Source: Acidobacteriaceae bacterium (GTDB lineage Bacteria; Acidobacteriota; Terriglobia; Terriglobales; Acidobacteriaceae). From it: 15,172 bases of DNA. The notes beneath the pieces are model-generated. The model saw only the letters and a program-made list of their open reading frames with translations. It was not told the DNA's origin and made no database searches. Numbering within the stretch: the stretch's first letter is position 1; each line of letters begins with the position of its first letter. Both the position numbers and the translations under genes were made by a program. Below are positions 6,473 to 14,992 of this stretch, piece after piece. The stretch covers positions 1 through 15,172 of the forward strand of contig JASHYS010000260.1 in NCBI GenBank assembly GCA_030042915.1. Reading direction: 5' to 3'.

Positions 6473-7585
6473 GTGAAATCATCAGCTTTACTCGTAACTT
6501 TGATGGGAACGGCGATGTCGATTACATCCATCGCGCAGGGGGAGACGAAGATGTCGATTTGGGGTCACACCGCAGACGGAAAGGCCGTAGCCATCTACAC
6601 GCTCACCAGCGGCCAGATCGAGGTCAGGGTGACGGCGTATGGAGCGCACCTGGTGAGCGTCAGAGCCCCCGATCGCACGGGCAAAATGGCCGACGTTGCA
6701 CTGGGCTACGACTCACTGGACACATATCTCATTAAGCCCAATCCGTATATCGGCGCCGTCGTGGGCCGCTACGGCAATCGCATCGCCAAGGGCCAGTTCA
6801 CGATTGGCGGGAAGACCTACCAGATTCCGGTGAACAACGGCCCCAACGCGCTGCATGGTGGGCCGGTAGGCTTTGACTCGTACGTGTGGGGTGCGCAGGA
6901 AGTGCCCGACGGCGTGGAGTTCACGCTCGTCAGCCCCGACGGCGACATGGGATTTCCAGGCAAGCTGACCGCAAAGGTGCGCTACACGCTCAAAGGCAAC
7001 ACGCTGCGCATCGACTATTCGGCCACCACCGACAAGCCGACCATTGTGAACCTGACCAACCACACCTATTGGAATCTCCATGGCGACGACCAGGGCGACA
7101 TTCTCGACGAGCGCATCGAGATCAATGCCGACCGCTTCACGCCGGTTGACGCGACGCTCATTCCAACCGGTGAGCTCGCGCAAGTTGCTGGCACGCCACT
7201 GGACTTCCGCAAGCCCGAAGTCATCGGCGCGCGCATCGATTCCGACACCGAGCAGATGAAACGCGCCGGCGGATACGATTTCAATTTTGTGGTCAACGGC
7301 AAGCCCGGAACGCTGCGCCTGGCAGCCATCGCCACCGATCCCGGAAGCGGACGCAAGCTGACCGTGGAGACGACCGAGCCCGGCGTACAGTTTTACTCCG
7401 GCAACTTCCTCGACGGAACTTTTACCGGCAGGCACGGCATCAAGTACGAGAAGCACTGGGGATTTTGCCTTGAAACGCAGCATTTCCCCGACTCGCCGAA
7501 CCACCCCAGCTTTCCCAGTACGGAGTTGAAGCCCGGCCAAACTATGCACTCCACCACGACGTTCACGTTTGACGTCGCGAAGTAG
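6473..7585 (+). CDS. galM: Aldose 1-epimerase (mutarotase), exported
   Basis: This 370-residue enzyme interconverts alpha and beta anomers of aldoses such as glucose and galactose. Family motifs are clear: GRYGNRIAKG (98-107), PNALHGG with His128, NLTNHTYWNLHG with His197, GYDFNFV with Asp269, and CLETQHFPDSPNHPSFPS with Glu334. The two histidines and the late glutamate correspond to the sugar-contacting and catalytic residues of GalM enzymes. The usual GYDHN motif reads GYDFN here. The start is a GTG with a good AGGGG ribosome site 6 nt upstream. Residues 1-22 form a signal peptide (ALLVTLMGTAMSITSIAQG, probable cut after SIA), so the enzyme is likely periplasmic, unlike cytoplasmic E. coli GalM. 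The length is slightly above the usual 340-350 because of this leader. A later ATG (MSIWG) would remove the leader, but it lacks as good a ribosome site. Confidence 0.93.
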   Translation: MKSSALLVTLMGTAMSITSIAQGETKMSIWGHTADGKAVAIYTLTSGQIEVRVTAYGAHLVSVRAPDRTGKMADVALGYDSLDTYLIKPNPYIGAVVGRYGNRIAKGQFTIGGKTYQIPVNNGPNALHGGPVGFDSYVWGAQEVPDGVEFTLVSPDGDMGFPGKLTAKVRYTLKGNTLRIDYSATTDKPTIVNLTNHTYWNLHGDDQGDILDERIEINADRFTPVDATLIPTGELAQVAGTPLDFRKPEVIGARIDSDTEQMKRAGGYDFNFVVNGKPGTLRLAAIATDPGSGRKLTVETTEPGVQFYSGNFLDGTFTGRHGIKYEKHWGFCLETQHFPDSPNHPSFPSTELKPGQTMHSTTTFTFDVAK

Positions 7586-7684
7586 GAGCTGCATTTTTCC
7601 GCGTTAGGGACTTAGGTTCAACCACTGAACAAGGGCGCCCCAGGTCCCGATTCTGGGAGCTGGGATAGCACGAATCCTGATGGG
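7586..7684. other. Convergent intergenic gap between galM and hyi
   Basis: galM and hyi end facing each other here. The gap holds a 5-bp hairpin GTTCA-ACCAC-TGAAC (7616-7630) and a CCCAG/CTGGG stem (7639-7643 with 7653-7657). Neither is followed by a good T-run, so no clear intrinsic terminator can be assigned to either gene. Confidence 0.4.
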
Positions 7685-8488
7685 CTACATCGCTGTGCCC
7701 TTCCACTCCTTGAACCACCCCAACCCCTGCGACGTCCCCGCGGCCGGCGTGTACTCGCAGCCAATCCAGCCCTCGTACCCGAGCGAATCGATCACATCGA
7801 ACAGATATGCGTAGTTCACCTCGCCGGTGTCGGGTTCGTGCCGCTCGGGAACGCCGGCAACCTGGAAATGGCCCACTCGCGTCTTTTTCCGATCGGCCAG
7901 GTACTTGCGAATCCTGACGGCAAGATCGCCTTCCTCCACCTGGCAATGAAAAAGATCCATGAGAATTTTCAGGTTGGGCGCGCCGATCTCCGCAGCGATG
8001 GCGTGCGCCTCCTCCTGCCGGTTCAAAAAAAATCCGGGAACGTTGCGCTGCGCGATGGGCTCGATGAGCACTTCGACGCCGGCAACCCGCGCCTGCTCCG
8101 CCGCCCAGGCAAGATTTTCGGTGTAGACCCCAAGCAGGTGCGCGCGATCCACACCCGGCTGCGAGAGCCCGGCCATGGCATGAACGCGCGGGCATTGCAA
8201 CACCAGCGCATACTCCAAAGCCTTCAGAAACCCATCGCGAAACTCTTTTTCGCGCCCTGGCACAGCCGCGACGCCGCGCTCGCCGGCCTTCCAGTCGCCG
8301 GCTGGCGAGTTGAACAGCACCTGGCGCACCCCGTTCTCTTTGAGCTTCGCGGCCAGCGTGGCCGCCGGGTGCTCGTACGGGAAAAGGTACTCGACCGCCG
8401 TGAAGCCGTCACGCGCCGCGGCGGCAAAGCGGTCGAGAAAACCGTGCTCGTTGTACATCATCGTCAAATTGGCGGCAAAACGAGGCAT
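7685..8488 (-). CDS. hyi: Hydroxypyruvate isomerase (TIM-barrel)
   Basis: This 267-residue xylose-isomerase-like TIM-barrel enzyme is predicted to interconvert hydroxypyruvate and tartronate semialdehyde in glyoxylate/glycerate metabolism. It follows E. coli Hyi closely: [10 protein letters not shown] at the N-terminus, [26 protein letters not shown] at 60-79, [13 protein letters not shown] with Glu143, [11 protein letters not shown] with Asp178, [21 protein letters not shown] at 206-226 and WIGCEYTP with Glu245. The two glutamates and the aspartate fit the metal-binding and catalytic positions of the family. GGAG lies 7 nt upstream of the ATG. It begins 17 bp after the UPF0182 stop on the same strand, so the two genes are probably cotranscribed. 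No glyoxylate carboligase or tartronate semialdehyde reductase gene is nearby, so the substrate assignment rests on sequence alone. A related sugar isomerase role is possible. Confidence 0.9.
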   Translation of the reverse strand: MPRFAANLTMMYNEHGFLDRFAAAARDGFTAVEYLFPYEHPAATLAAKLKENGVRQVLFNSPAGDWKAGERGVAAVPGREKEFRDGFLKALEYALVLQCPRVHAMAGLSQPGVDRAHLLGVYTENLAWAAEQARVAGVEVLIEPIAQRNVPGFFLNRQEEAHAIAAEIGAPNLKILMDLFHCQVEEGDLAVRIRKYLADRKKTRVGHFQVAGVPERHEPDTGEVNYAYLFDVIDSLGYEGWIGCEYTPAAGTSQGLGWFKEWKGTAM

Positions 8489-8505
8489 CGACTGTCTCCG
8501 CAGAG

Positions 8506-11319
8506 CTACTTCGCGTGCGCGCTCAACTCTCCCAGCACATTCTTCAGATCGGCGAGTTTTTGTCCGGCCTCGGCCAGTTTGCCCTCCGAAGTCAGGCGCT
8601 CATAGTCGGCAAAGTCGCTGTTGGCTTGATGGATGAGCGCGCTCAAATCCTGCGCCGGCTGCTTGGCGCCCGCCGCAGCGGCCGCAGGTGCAGGCTGCCC
8701 CGGCTCCGCCACCGTAATCGACGGCGCTTCCGATCCGAACAGCGAGCTCAGCGCAGCCTCAAAGTTCGGTCCGTAGGCCAGCCGGTCCTGCAGCGCCAGC
8801 ACCACCAGCCTCAGCTCCGGCATGGGGCTCCGCTCAGCCTGCAGATAGATGGGCTCCGCATAGAGCAGCGCCTGGCCGCATGGAATCACCAGCAGGTTGC
8901 CGCGGATCACGTGCGAGCCCTGCTGGTTCCACAAAGTCAGTTGCGCCGAGAGCTGCGCATTCTGATCGATGCGCGCTTCGATCTGCTGGGGTCCATCGAC
9001 GAGACGGGTCTTGGGAAAATCGAAGACCACGGCGGAGCCGTAATGTGCCCCGTCGCTGCGCGCCGCAATCCACCCGATCATATTGTTGCGGTTGATCGGA
9101 GTGAAGGGCAGAATCTCAACGAATTCCAACCCGCTGGCCTCACCTGGTATCGTCATGAGCACAAAGTTCGGGCGCATGGGCTGCACCGACTGATCGCCGC
9201 TCTGGCTCGAGCCATTTTGTGCGGCCACGGTCCACTGGTCTTCGCGATTGTAGAAGACCTCGGGGTCGGTCATATGGTAAAGCCCGTACACGTCGGCCTG
9301 CAGGCTGAGCAGCAATTCTGGATAGCGAACGTGCGCGCGCAGCGCTGTCGGCATGGCCGATGCGTCCTTGAACAATCCCGGGTAGATGCCGCGCCAGGCG
9401 GCGAGAATGGGGTCGGCATCGTCGAAAACATAAAAAGTGACTGAGCCGTTATAAGCATCCACCACAGCCTTCACGCTGTTGCGCATGTAATTCACTGCCT
9501 GGCCGCCCAAATCGCTCTGCGCCGAGTAGGGATAAGTGGCCGAAGAAGTGAAGCCGTCAATGATCCAGGAAAGGCGGCCATCGTCGCTGACCACGATGTA
9601 GGGATCATTGTCGAAGATAAGAAATGGCGCCAGCGCCGCCGCGCGCTCGCGCACTGTGCGCCGCATCAGCAAGCGGCTGTCGGCACTAATGTCGTCGCTG
9701 AAGGGCACCTTGGTCAGGTCGCCGCGATCGAAAGCCAGCAGTGCGCGGCGCATAAACCCGCCCATCACGATGCCGCCCGTGCCGTCGTACGTCGAGTAAT
9801 TGTCGCTCTGCCCCTGTGGATAGTTGAACTCCTTCTGGTGCGTCTTCACGTAGACGTCGGTGTTGGTCATTTCGCCAAAATAGATCTCGGGGCGCGTCAC
9901 GTCGAGGCTGGGAACCGTGCTCTGCACCGGCATGTTCGAGAGGTAGAGCGTGGGCAGTCCCTCCGATGTGAATCCATTCACCGGATTCATGGTGATGCCG
10001 TAGCCGTGCGTGTAAATTAGCTTGTCGTTGATCCAGTTGCGCCCGCTCTCCGGCAGCTTGTCCACGTTCAGCTCGCGGACCGCCAGCATCACCTGGCGCA
10101 GCGAGCCGTTAATCTGGTAGCGATCGATGTCGATGCCGGGGAAGTCGTAGTAAGTGCGAATCTCCTGCACCTGGCGTAGCGTGTCCTGCAGAGCAGTCAC
10201 ATCCCACAAGCGGATGTTTTCAAGCGTGGCCTGGTTGTGAGCCGGATCGGCTGCGGCCACAGTAGTCTCGGCAGGAAACTCGCGCTGCTGGAAGCGATCG
10301 AGCCCGTACGCCTCACGCGTCATGGCGATGTTGTAAGTGATATAGGGCTTTTCGCGGTCCAGCTGGTTGGGTTTCACAATGAATGTGCTCACATACCAGC
10401 CCGCAATCCCGGCCACGATGTAGCACGCCGCCGCGGGCACAATCGCAGCCAGCAGCCAGCGGCCGCGCGGCCGCAGCACGCCTGCGGCGAATGCCATCAC
10501 CGCTCCCAATGCCAGCGCAAAGGTGATGAACAGCATGCCGATCAGAGTAACGTGCGCGTCCGTGTAGCTCACGCCGGCAAAAATCGTGTGCTGCTCAAAC
10601 AGCAGGTCGAACCGGCTTACATATTCATGAATTGAGAGCGTGACAAACAGAAAACCGGCGGCAATGCAGGCGCCGCGCCAGGGCAGGGCGCCGCTGCGAA
10701 AACCGCCATTCAGCGCGCGGCCGCCGCCGGCCGCAACCAGAAACAGCGCCGCCAGAATGCAAATGATCACCGCCAGGGTGAGCAGCCATCCGGCAATCAG
10801 CTCCCAGGCGGGCAGCGTGAAGAGATAGAAGCCGAGTGGCCGGCCGAAAATCGGGTCGGTAAGGCCGGTGGCAGTATGAGGCGCGTACCAGTAGAGCGCC
10901 AGCGTGGGCCAATCCGCTTCCAGGGCAAAGCCGGTGACTACTGAAATGATCAACGCCGCAATCACGGCGATACCGCGCAGGAAGCGCGCTACCGGAAGCT
11001 CGATGGGCCTGCCGCCGAAATAAATGGTGTGGGTGTCGGGCAGGTCCCCGGCGTGGCTGTGGCGCAGCGCCAGAAAGGCGCTGCCGAGGATGAGAAAAGT
11101 CAGCACCGCAAAGACTGCGAAAGTCCCCCATTCGAGGGCAAACGTCTTCCAGAACACGCTCGCAAAACCCAGCGAGCCGAACCACAGAAGGTCAACCCAG
11201 TAGGAGATGGCGGTGCGGCCGCCGATGAAAATGAGCAGAACCGCGGCAATCAGAAGATACAGAACCCAGCGCGAGCTGCGGCGTTTGCCGCGCATCGGCC
11301 AATCAATGGTTTCGGGCAT
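8506..11319 (-). CDS. UPF0182 family large membrane protein
   Basis: This 937-residue protein has about seven membrane segments in the first third (approximately 18-36, 62-86, 112-133, 170-197, 214-233, 256-281 and 288-314), then a large domain of about 550 residues probably outside the inner membrane. Family signatures are [20 protein letters not shown] (155-174), [20 protein letters not shown] (322-341), a TRPEIYFGE segment and [21 protein letters not shown]. The length fits the usual 900-1000. The C-terminus has an Ala/Pro-rich linker ([12 protein letters not shown]) and then a charged helix. The biochemical function of UPF0182 proteins is not established. The start ATG is preceded by GGGGTGG a few bases upstream. 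A minus-strand TACAAT hexamer at 11370-11365, about 46 nt before the start, could be a -10 element, but no matching -35 was seen. hyi follows 17 bp downstream. Confidence 0.93.
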   Translation of the reverse strand: MPETIDWPMRGKRRSSRWVLYLLIAAVLLIFIGGRTAISYWVDLLWFGSLGFASVFWKTFALEWGTFAVFAVLTFLILGSAFLALRHSHAGDLPDTHTIYFGGRPIELPVARFLRGIAVIAALIISVVTGFALEADWPTLALYWYAPHTATGLTDPIFGRPLGFYLFTLPAWELIAGWLLTLAVIICILAALFLVAAGGGRALNGGFRSGALPWRGACIAAGFLFVTLSIHEYVSRFDLLFEQHTIFAGVSYTDAHVTLIGMLFITFALALGAVMAFAAGVLRPRGRWLLAAIVPAAACYIVAGIAGWYVSTFIVKPNQLDREKPYITYNIAMTREAYGLDRFQQREFPAETTVAAADPAHNQATLENIRLWDVTALQDTLRQVQEIRTYYDFPGIDIDRYQINGSLRQVMLAVRELNVDKLPESGRNWINDKLIYTHGYGITMNPVNGFTSEGLPTLYLSNMPVQSTVPSLDVTRPEIYFGEMTNTDVYVKTHQKEFNYPQGQSDNYSTYDGTGGIVMGGFMRRALLAFDRGDLTKVPFSDDISADSRLLMRRTVRERAAALAPFLIFDNDPYIVVSDDGRLSWIIDGFTSSATYPYSAQSDLGGQAVNYMRNSVKAVVDAYNGSVTFYVFDDADPILAAWRGIYPGLFKDASAMPTALRAHVRYPELLLSLQADVYGLYHMTDPEVFYNREDQWTVAAQNGSSQSGDQSVQPMRPNFVLMTIPGEASGLEFVEILPFTPINRNNMIGWIAARSDGAHYGSAVVFDFPKTRLVDGPQQIEARIDQNAQLSAQLTLWNQQGSHVIRGNLLVIPCGQALLYAEPIYLQAERSPMPELRLVVLALQDRLAYGPNFEAALSSLFGSEAPSITVAEPGQPAPAAAAAGAKQPAQDLSALIHQANSDFADYERLTSEGKLAEAGQKLADLKNVLGELSAHAK

Positions 11320-11473
11320 ATTCCACCCCGCTCAGTCAATTCGTTCAAGCTGAGATACGCAAGCATTGTACAGCGCTGCGCGCGGCCGCGATGCGGCGTG
11401 AAATCGTAGTCGAGCTTGACGGATTAAAGGCGGCCGGTCGCGCGGTGGTCGTGGCCGCGTAGGCCCGCCCGCA
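11320..11473. other. Intergenic gap between lipoprotein and UPF0182 genes
   Basis: This 154-bp gap contains GCGGCC (11430-11435) and GGCCGC (11453-11458), an inverted pair that on the minus strand is followed by CTTTAAT. That is a weak terminator candidate for the lipoprotein gene. The TACAAT hexamer at 11365-11370 (minus) may belong to the UPF0182 promoter. Nothing coding was seen. Confidence 0.3.
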
Positions 11474-12262
11474 TCAAGAGCTCACACTCCCGCTGCCTGA
11501 GTTGCCCGCGCACGATCCCGCCGTGATTTGATAAGCGCCGCTGAACGTGACCACCTGCGGAACCGCAACTGCAATTCCAGTGAACTGCACCGAGCCACCG
11601 TTATCGGTGCTGAGCGTCACTTGCACATATTCTCCAAACACCGTACTCGATGTGATCGTTCCCGTGGTGAAGCACGGGGAGCCGGTGAACTGCGCTGAGC
11701 CGGTCAAATTGTACTCGCCATCGCTGTTCCCGACGGACTGGACGATGTTCATGCTCACGCCCACGGGATTTCCCGACGCCGGCTGAAAAGTCCCCGCATA
11801 CGTTCCTGTATACGAGGGCTCGACCCACCCGAGCACGCCGCCGTTGTCTCCCGCCGCGCACCCGCCCGCAATTTTGTACGTTCCGGTCAGGAGCCCACCG
11901 CCGGGTGTATTCGCCGCCACTGAAATGGTTTGGTTGTCGAACGGAGCGCTGGTCAGCGAGATAACGCCACTGGCCGTGACGGTTCCGGTGAACGAAATCT
12001 CTTGTCCGGATGGGAGACAGCCTGACTCACCCGGGACCAGATGAAGGGTCGCTGTAATGGAACCGTTGGAATTCGACATGGAACCGCCGAGTACGTAGGT
12101 CGCATCAGTGACGTTAGAAGTCGCAGCAACCGTCCAGTTCCCTGAGGGGAGCGGATTCGTTTCTTGATTGCTATTTCCGGTAATTGTGCCAACCGAGCCG
12201 CCGCAGCCTGCGACGAGAACAATCGGCAAACCAGCTAGACATGGCAGGAGCAGCCTGCACAT
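11474..12262 (-). CDS. Secreted lipoprotein with two internal beta-rich repeats, function unknown
   Basis: This 262-residue protein has a lipoprotein signal (CRLLLPCLAGLPIVLVAGC) with lipobox LVAGC, so Cys20 should be lipidated. The mature chain is almost entirely Gly, Ser, Thr and Val, typical of beta-sandwich surface proteins. Residues about 56-140 and 155-256 look like two copies of one domain: LTGTYKIAGGCAAGDNGG (125-142) parallels FSGAYQITAGSCAGNSGSG (240-258). The cysteine pairs match in spacing, Cys82 to Cys135 (53) and Cys197 to Cys251 (54), suggesting one disulfide per copy. The ATG at 12262 is chosen because GAGG lies 7 nt upstream; a GTG at 12277 would add five residues. Similar small lipoproteins are frequent in acidobacteria, but I know no function. 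It lies 76 bp downstream of manC and may be in the same transcript. Confidence 0.8.
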   Translation of the reverse strand: MCRLLLPCLAGLPIVLVAGCGGSVGTITGNSNQETNPLPSGNWTVAATSNVTDATYVLGGSMSNSNGSITATLHLVPGESGCLPSGQEISFTGTVTASGVISLTSAPFDNQTISVAANTPGGGLLTGTYKIAGGCAAGDNGGVLGWVEPSYTGTYAGTFQPASGNPVGVSMNIVQSVGNSDGEYNLTGSAQFTGSPCFTTGTITSSTVFGEYVQVTLSTDNGGSVQFTGIAVAVPQVVTFSGAYQITAGSCAGNSGSGSVSS

Positions 12263-12338
12263 AATCCATCCTCTCACTCAACGAGGATTCCAATGAGCCC
12301 AATGATCGGTCAAATCTGTACGCAATCGCAGCGGACGT

Positions 12339-13457
12339 TTAGATCAGCTCGTTCCGCCCCGTGATGCCAAGCTCTTTCACGATCTTGCCCACGTCCTGCG
12401 AGTGGTCGCGGTGCGCAATCAGCAGCGCGTCTTCGGTGTCCACCACAACCAGGTTCTCCACGCCCACCAGCGCGACAAACTTCTTCGGGCTGAAAATGTA
12501 ATTGTCGCTGGCTTCGATGGAGATGTGGCCGCCGGTGTCGGCCACGTTGCCTTCAGGGTCGCCGCGCAGGCGCGTCTCCACCTGGTACTCGTAGAGCGAG
12601 GCCCACGAACCAAGATCGTTCCAGCTGAACTCCGCCGGAATGCAGTAAAGATTTGAAATGTGCTCGCCCTTGGCCGAGCGCGGTTCCAGCACCGCGTAGT
12701 CCGCCGAAATGTTTTCGCACTTGGGATAGCAAGCGTGGAAGACTTCGTCGAATTGCTTCGTGCCCCAGGCAGCGGCGATCGTTTCCAACAGCGGAGCGGT
12801 TTCGGGTAGATGCTCGCGCACGGCGTTGGCCAGCGTCCGCGCCGACCACAGAAACATCCCCGAATTCCAATAGTAGTTGCCCGCGGCAATAAATTCGTCG
12901 GCGCGGTTCTGGTTGGGCTTCTCAATAAAGCGGCGCACGTGCAGCGCGGTATCGTCCTTGGCCAGGTCGCCGGTTTCAATGTAGCCGTAGCCGGTTTCGG
13001 CGCGCGATGGCTCAATGCCCAGCACCACCATGTTTTCGCCGGCCGCGGCTACGCCGATGCCTTTTTGCAGAGCCTTCAGGAAGCGTGGCTCATCCCCGAT
13101 CACGTGATCCGACGGAAAAATGCCCAGTACCGCTGCAGGGTTGAGCCGCTCAATCAGAAAGGCCGCGAGCCCGCACGCCGGAGCGGTATTGCGGGCCACA
13201 GGTTCCTGCACGATCTGCGCGGTGGGCAACCCGGGCAATTGGTCGGCAATCTCCTGGGCCAGAAATTCATTGGTGATCACCCAGGTTTTTTCCAGCGCAG
13301 CCAGTGGTTTAAGCCTCTCCACGGTCTGCTGAATCATTGAGCGCTCGCCGTCGAGCGCGAGCACCTGCTTGGCGCGCGCGCGCCGCGAGCGGGGCCAGAA
13401 ACGGGTGCCGCTGCCCCCAGCCAGTATGACGGGACGAAAATCGATTGCGTTCAGCAT
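12339..13457 (-). CDS. manC: Mannose-1-phosphate guanylyltransferase (single-domain)
   Basis: This 372-residue nucleotidyltransferase makes GDP-mannose from GTP and mannose-1-phosphate, a precursor for polysaccharides and glycans. The N-terminal pyrophosphorylase signature is intact (ILAGGSGTRFWPRSR, 11-25, including the GGSGTRFWP loop). Further matches are QEPVARNTAPA (84-94), GIFPSDHVI (112-120), GYGYIE (156-161), RFIEKP (176-181) and NSGMFLW (198-204), followed by FSWNDLGSW. At 372 residues it lacks the C-terminal cupin isomerase domain of bifunctional 470-480-residue ManC/AlgA proteins, so it should only catalyse guanylyl transfer. The open frame extends 45 codons upstream, but the conserved fold begins right after the ATG at 13457. 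No Shine-Dalgarno sequence is evident before that ATG. Related nucleotidyltransferases use other sugars, but the motif set fits mannose-1-phosphate best. Confidence 0.9.
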   Translation of the reverse strand: MLNAIDFRPVILAGGSGTRFWPRSRRARAKQVLALDGERSMIQQTVERLKPLAALEKTWVITNEFLAQEIADQLPGLPTAQIVQEPVARNTAPACGLAAFLIERLNPAAVLGIFPSDHVIGDEPRFLKALQKGIGVAAAGENMVVLGIEPSRAETGYGYIETGDLAKDDTALHVRRFIEKPNQNRADEFIAAGNYYWNSGMFLWSARTLANAVREHLPETAPLLETIAAAWGTKQFDEVFHACYPKCENISADYAVLEPRSAKGEHISNLYCIPAEFSWNDLGSWASLYEYQVETRLRGDPEGNVADTGGHISIEASDNYIFSPKKFVALVGVENLVVVDTEDALLIAHRDHSQDVGKIVKELGITGRNELI

Positions 13458-13619
13458 TGAACAAACATCGTACCCGACCCAGACAACGTTTGCACAGGGC
13501 AGAGCGAAGATTTTTTGAGACGGGGAACTGTCTCGGCTGCAGAGCTTCCCGGCGGCCCGGCGCCGATCCGGCCCCGCGGCTAGGACCCTCAAGTAAACCG
13601 ATTAAGGTAAGCCGCTGGC
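13458..13619. other. Intergenic gap between aminotransferase and manC genes
   Basis: This 162-bp gap is GC-rich in its right half. A GAGAC/GTCTC pair lies near 13520-13535; on the minus strand it is followed by A residues, not T, so it is not a terminator for the aminotransferase. A minus-strand TACGAT lies 9 nt before the manC ATG and could be a -10 element, with no good -35. Nothing coding was seen. Confidence 0.35.
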
Positions 13620-14828
13620 CTACTTTAGGTTTGTCAGGAACTCGCCCATCCGCCGCGTGCCTTCTTCAATATTTTCCCGGGTTACGGGATACGAAAGCCG
13701 CAGGTGCTCGCCCGTCCCGAACGCTTCGCCGGGCACGGTCACCACGTGCGCCTCGTGAAGCAGCCGCGAGGCCATTTCGGTGGTGGCGCGAATGCCGCCC
13801 TTGCCCAGATACGCTGAGATGTTCGGGTACACGTAGAACGCGCCTTCGGGCTTGGTGCACGAGACGCCGGGTATGGCCCTCACGTTGCCCAGCATATGGT
13901 CGCGCAGTTCGATAAACTGCGCGCGGAACTCGGCCACGCACTCCTGCGGGCCCGACAGCGCGGCGATCGCGGCCTTCTGCACAATACTGGTTGCATTCGA
14001 GGTCGATTGCGACTGCAGCTTGCTCAGGTTGGCAGCCACCGGCTTGGCCGCCAGCGCGTAGCCGGCGCGCCAGCCCGTCATCGAATAGGTCTTCGAGAGC
14101 GAGCCCAGAATCACGATGTGCTCTTTAGCCCAGGTAAATGAGCCGCCCGACACCGGCTTGCCTGCGTAGTTAAGGTATGTGTAGGTCTCGTCCAGAAGCA
14201 GAAAGATCCCGCGATCGTGAGCCAAGTGAACGATCCGTTCCAGGTCCTCGGGCGAAACCACCGAGCCCGCTGGATTCGACGGCGAATTCAGAATGATGGC
14301 TTTGGTGCGCGGCGTGATGGCGCGCTCCATGGCGTCGGCCGAGATGCGAAATCCCTCCGACTCGTCGGTTTCCAGATACACCACCGTGCCGCCCGCATAC
14401 TGAATGATGTCTTTGAAGCTCACCCAGTAGGGAACGGGCAGAATCACCTCGTCGGCATGGTCGACAAGAATCTGGATGGCGTTGAACAGCGCCAGCTTGC
14501 CTCCGGCAGTAAACACCGCCTCGTCCGCCGCATAGTCTGAGCCGAAGTCGCAGGCGTGCCTCTCCACGATGGCCTTGCGCAGCTCGGGAATGCCGGGCAC
14601 CACCGTGTAGCGGGTGAAATTGGCTTCGATGGCGGCAATCGCTGCGTCCTTGATGTGGCGAGGAGTGGGGAAATGCGGCTCGCCGGCGCCAAAATCTACC
14701 AGGTTCACGCCCTCGGCGCGCAGTTTGGCCGCTTCGGCGGCCACGGCCATGGTCGCAGACACTTCAATGCGGCCAATGCGATCGGCAAAGACTTTACCCG
14801 GTGCGGATACAACGCTCGATGTGGTCAT
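13620..14828 (-). CDS. Class I pyridoxal-phosphate aminotransferase, aspartate aminotransferase type
   Basis: This 402-residue cytoplasmic enzyme is predicted to transfer amino groups between amino acids and 2-oxo acids, most likely aspartate and 2-oxoglutarate. The fold-type I PLP motifs are complete: FGAGEPHFPTP (46-56), RYTVVPGIPELRKAI (73-87), NSPSNPAG with Asn185, LLLDETY with Asp213, SLSKTYSMTGWRAGY with the PLP-binding Lys246, and LRLSYP with Arg377, the position that grips the substrate alpha-carboxylate. The sequence fits the 1-beta aspartate aminotransferase subgroup (AspB/AspC of Bacillus and Thermus), some of which also accept prephenate, so arogenate formation is possible. The ATG at 14828 has a weak GGA ribosome site. 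A reasonable promoter lies about 36 bp upstream. The gene is divergent from the truncated membrane protein gene. Confidence 0.92.
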   Translation of the reverse strand: MTTSSVVSAPGKVFADRIGRIEVSATMAVAAEAAKLRAEGVNLVDFGAGEPHFPTPRHIKDAAIAAIEANFTRYTVVPGIPELRKAIVERHACDFGSDYAADEAVFTAGGKLALFNAIQILVDHADEVILPVPYWVSFKDIIQYAGGTVVYLETDESEGFRISADAMERAITPRTKAIILNSPSNPAGSVVSPEDLERIVHLAHDRGIFLLLDETYTYLNYAGKPVSGGSFTWAKEHIVILGSLSKTYSMTGWRAGYALAAKPVAANLSKLQSQSTSNATSIVQKAAIAALSGPQECVAEFRAQFIELRDHMLGNVRAIPGVSCTKPEGAFYVYPNISAYLGKGGIRATTEMASRLLHEAHVVTVPGEAFGTGEHLRLSYPVTRENIEEGTRRMGEFLTNLK

Positions 14829-14840
14829 GCTTATTCCATC

Positions 14841-14868
14841 TTGCCAGATTTCCTGCGCGGGACAAAAT
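14841..14868 (+). promoter_or_regulatory. Candidate plus-strand promoter overlapping the divergent one
   Basis: TTGCCA (14841-14846, five of six) and CAAAAT (14863-14868, four of six) are spaced by 16 bp. Its -10 covers the same AT-rich tract as the minus-strand -10. It could drive the membrane protein gene at 14993, with a leader of about 118 nt. Weak evidence. Confidence 0.3.
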
Positions 14869-14893
14869 AAATTGCAGCGCTAATCGCGGTCAA
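14864..14893 (-). promoter_or_regulatory. Candidate sigma-70 promoter of the aminotransferase gene
   Basis: On the minus strand TTGACC (14893-14888, five of six) is followed after 18 bp by TATTTT (14869-14864, four of six). Transcription would start near 14857, giving a leader of roughly 29 nt before the ATG at 14828. Confidence 0.45.
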
Positions 14894-14992
14894 CGGCGCG
14901 AAATTCCATCGTGCTCAGGCCGAGCCGCCTGGCGGCGCCCCTGAAGTTCGAAGTGCGCAGAGAATCGGCGGTATGATGTTGCCAACACTCCG

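Noticed and set aside
6713..7594. 293-codon minus-strand frame antisense to galM
   Set aside because: It mirrors a complete, motif-rich aldose epimerase and has no recognisable family features.
8515..9444. 309-codon plus-strand frame antisense to the UPF0182 gene
   Set aside because: Long antisense frames are common in GC-rich coding DNA. The protein is Arg/His/Gln-rich with no fold signature, while the opposite frame matches UPF0182 throughout.
13510..13540. GAGAC/GTCTC hairpin next to a T-run as a terminator
   Set aside because: The T-run precedes the stem on the plus strand, and no plus-strand gene ends here. On the minus strand the stem is followed by A residues, so it has the wrong polarity for the aminotransferase.
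13458..13592. 45-codon upstream extension of manC
   Set aside because: The added residues are basic and unstructured, and the Rossmann-type start (FRPVILAGGSGTRFWP) comes directly after the ATG at 13457, as in family members.
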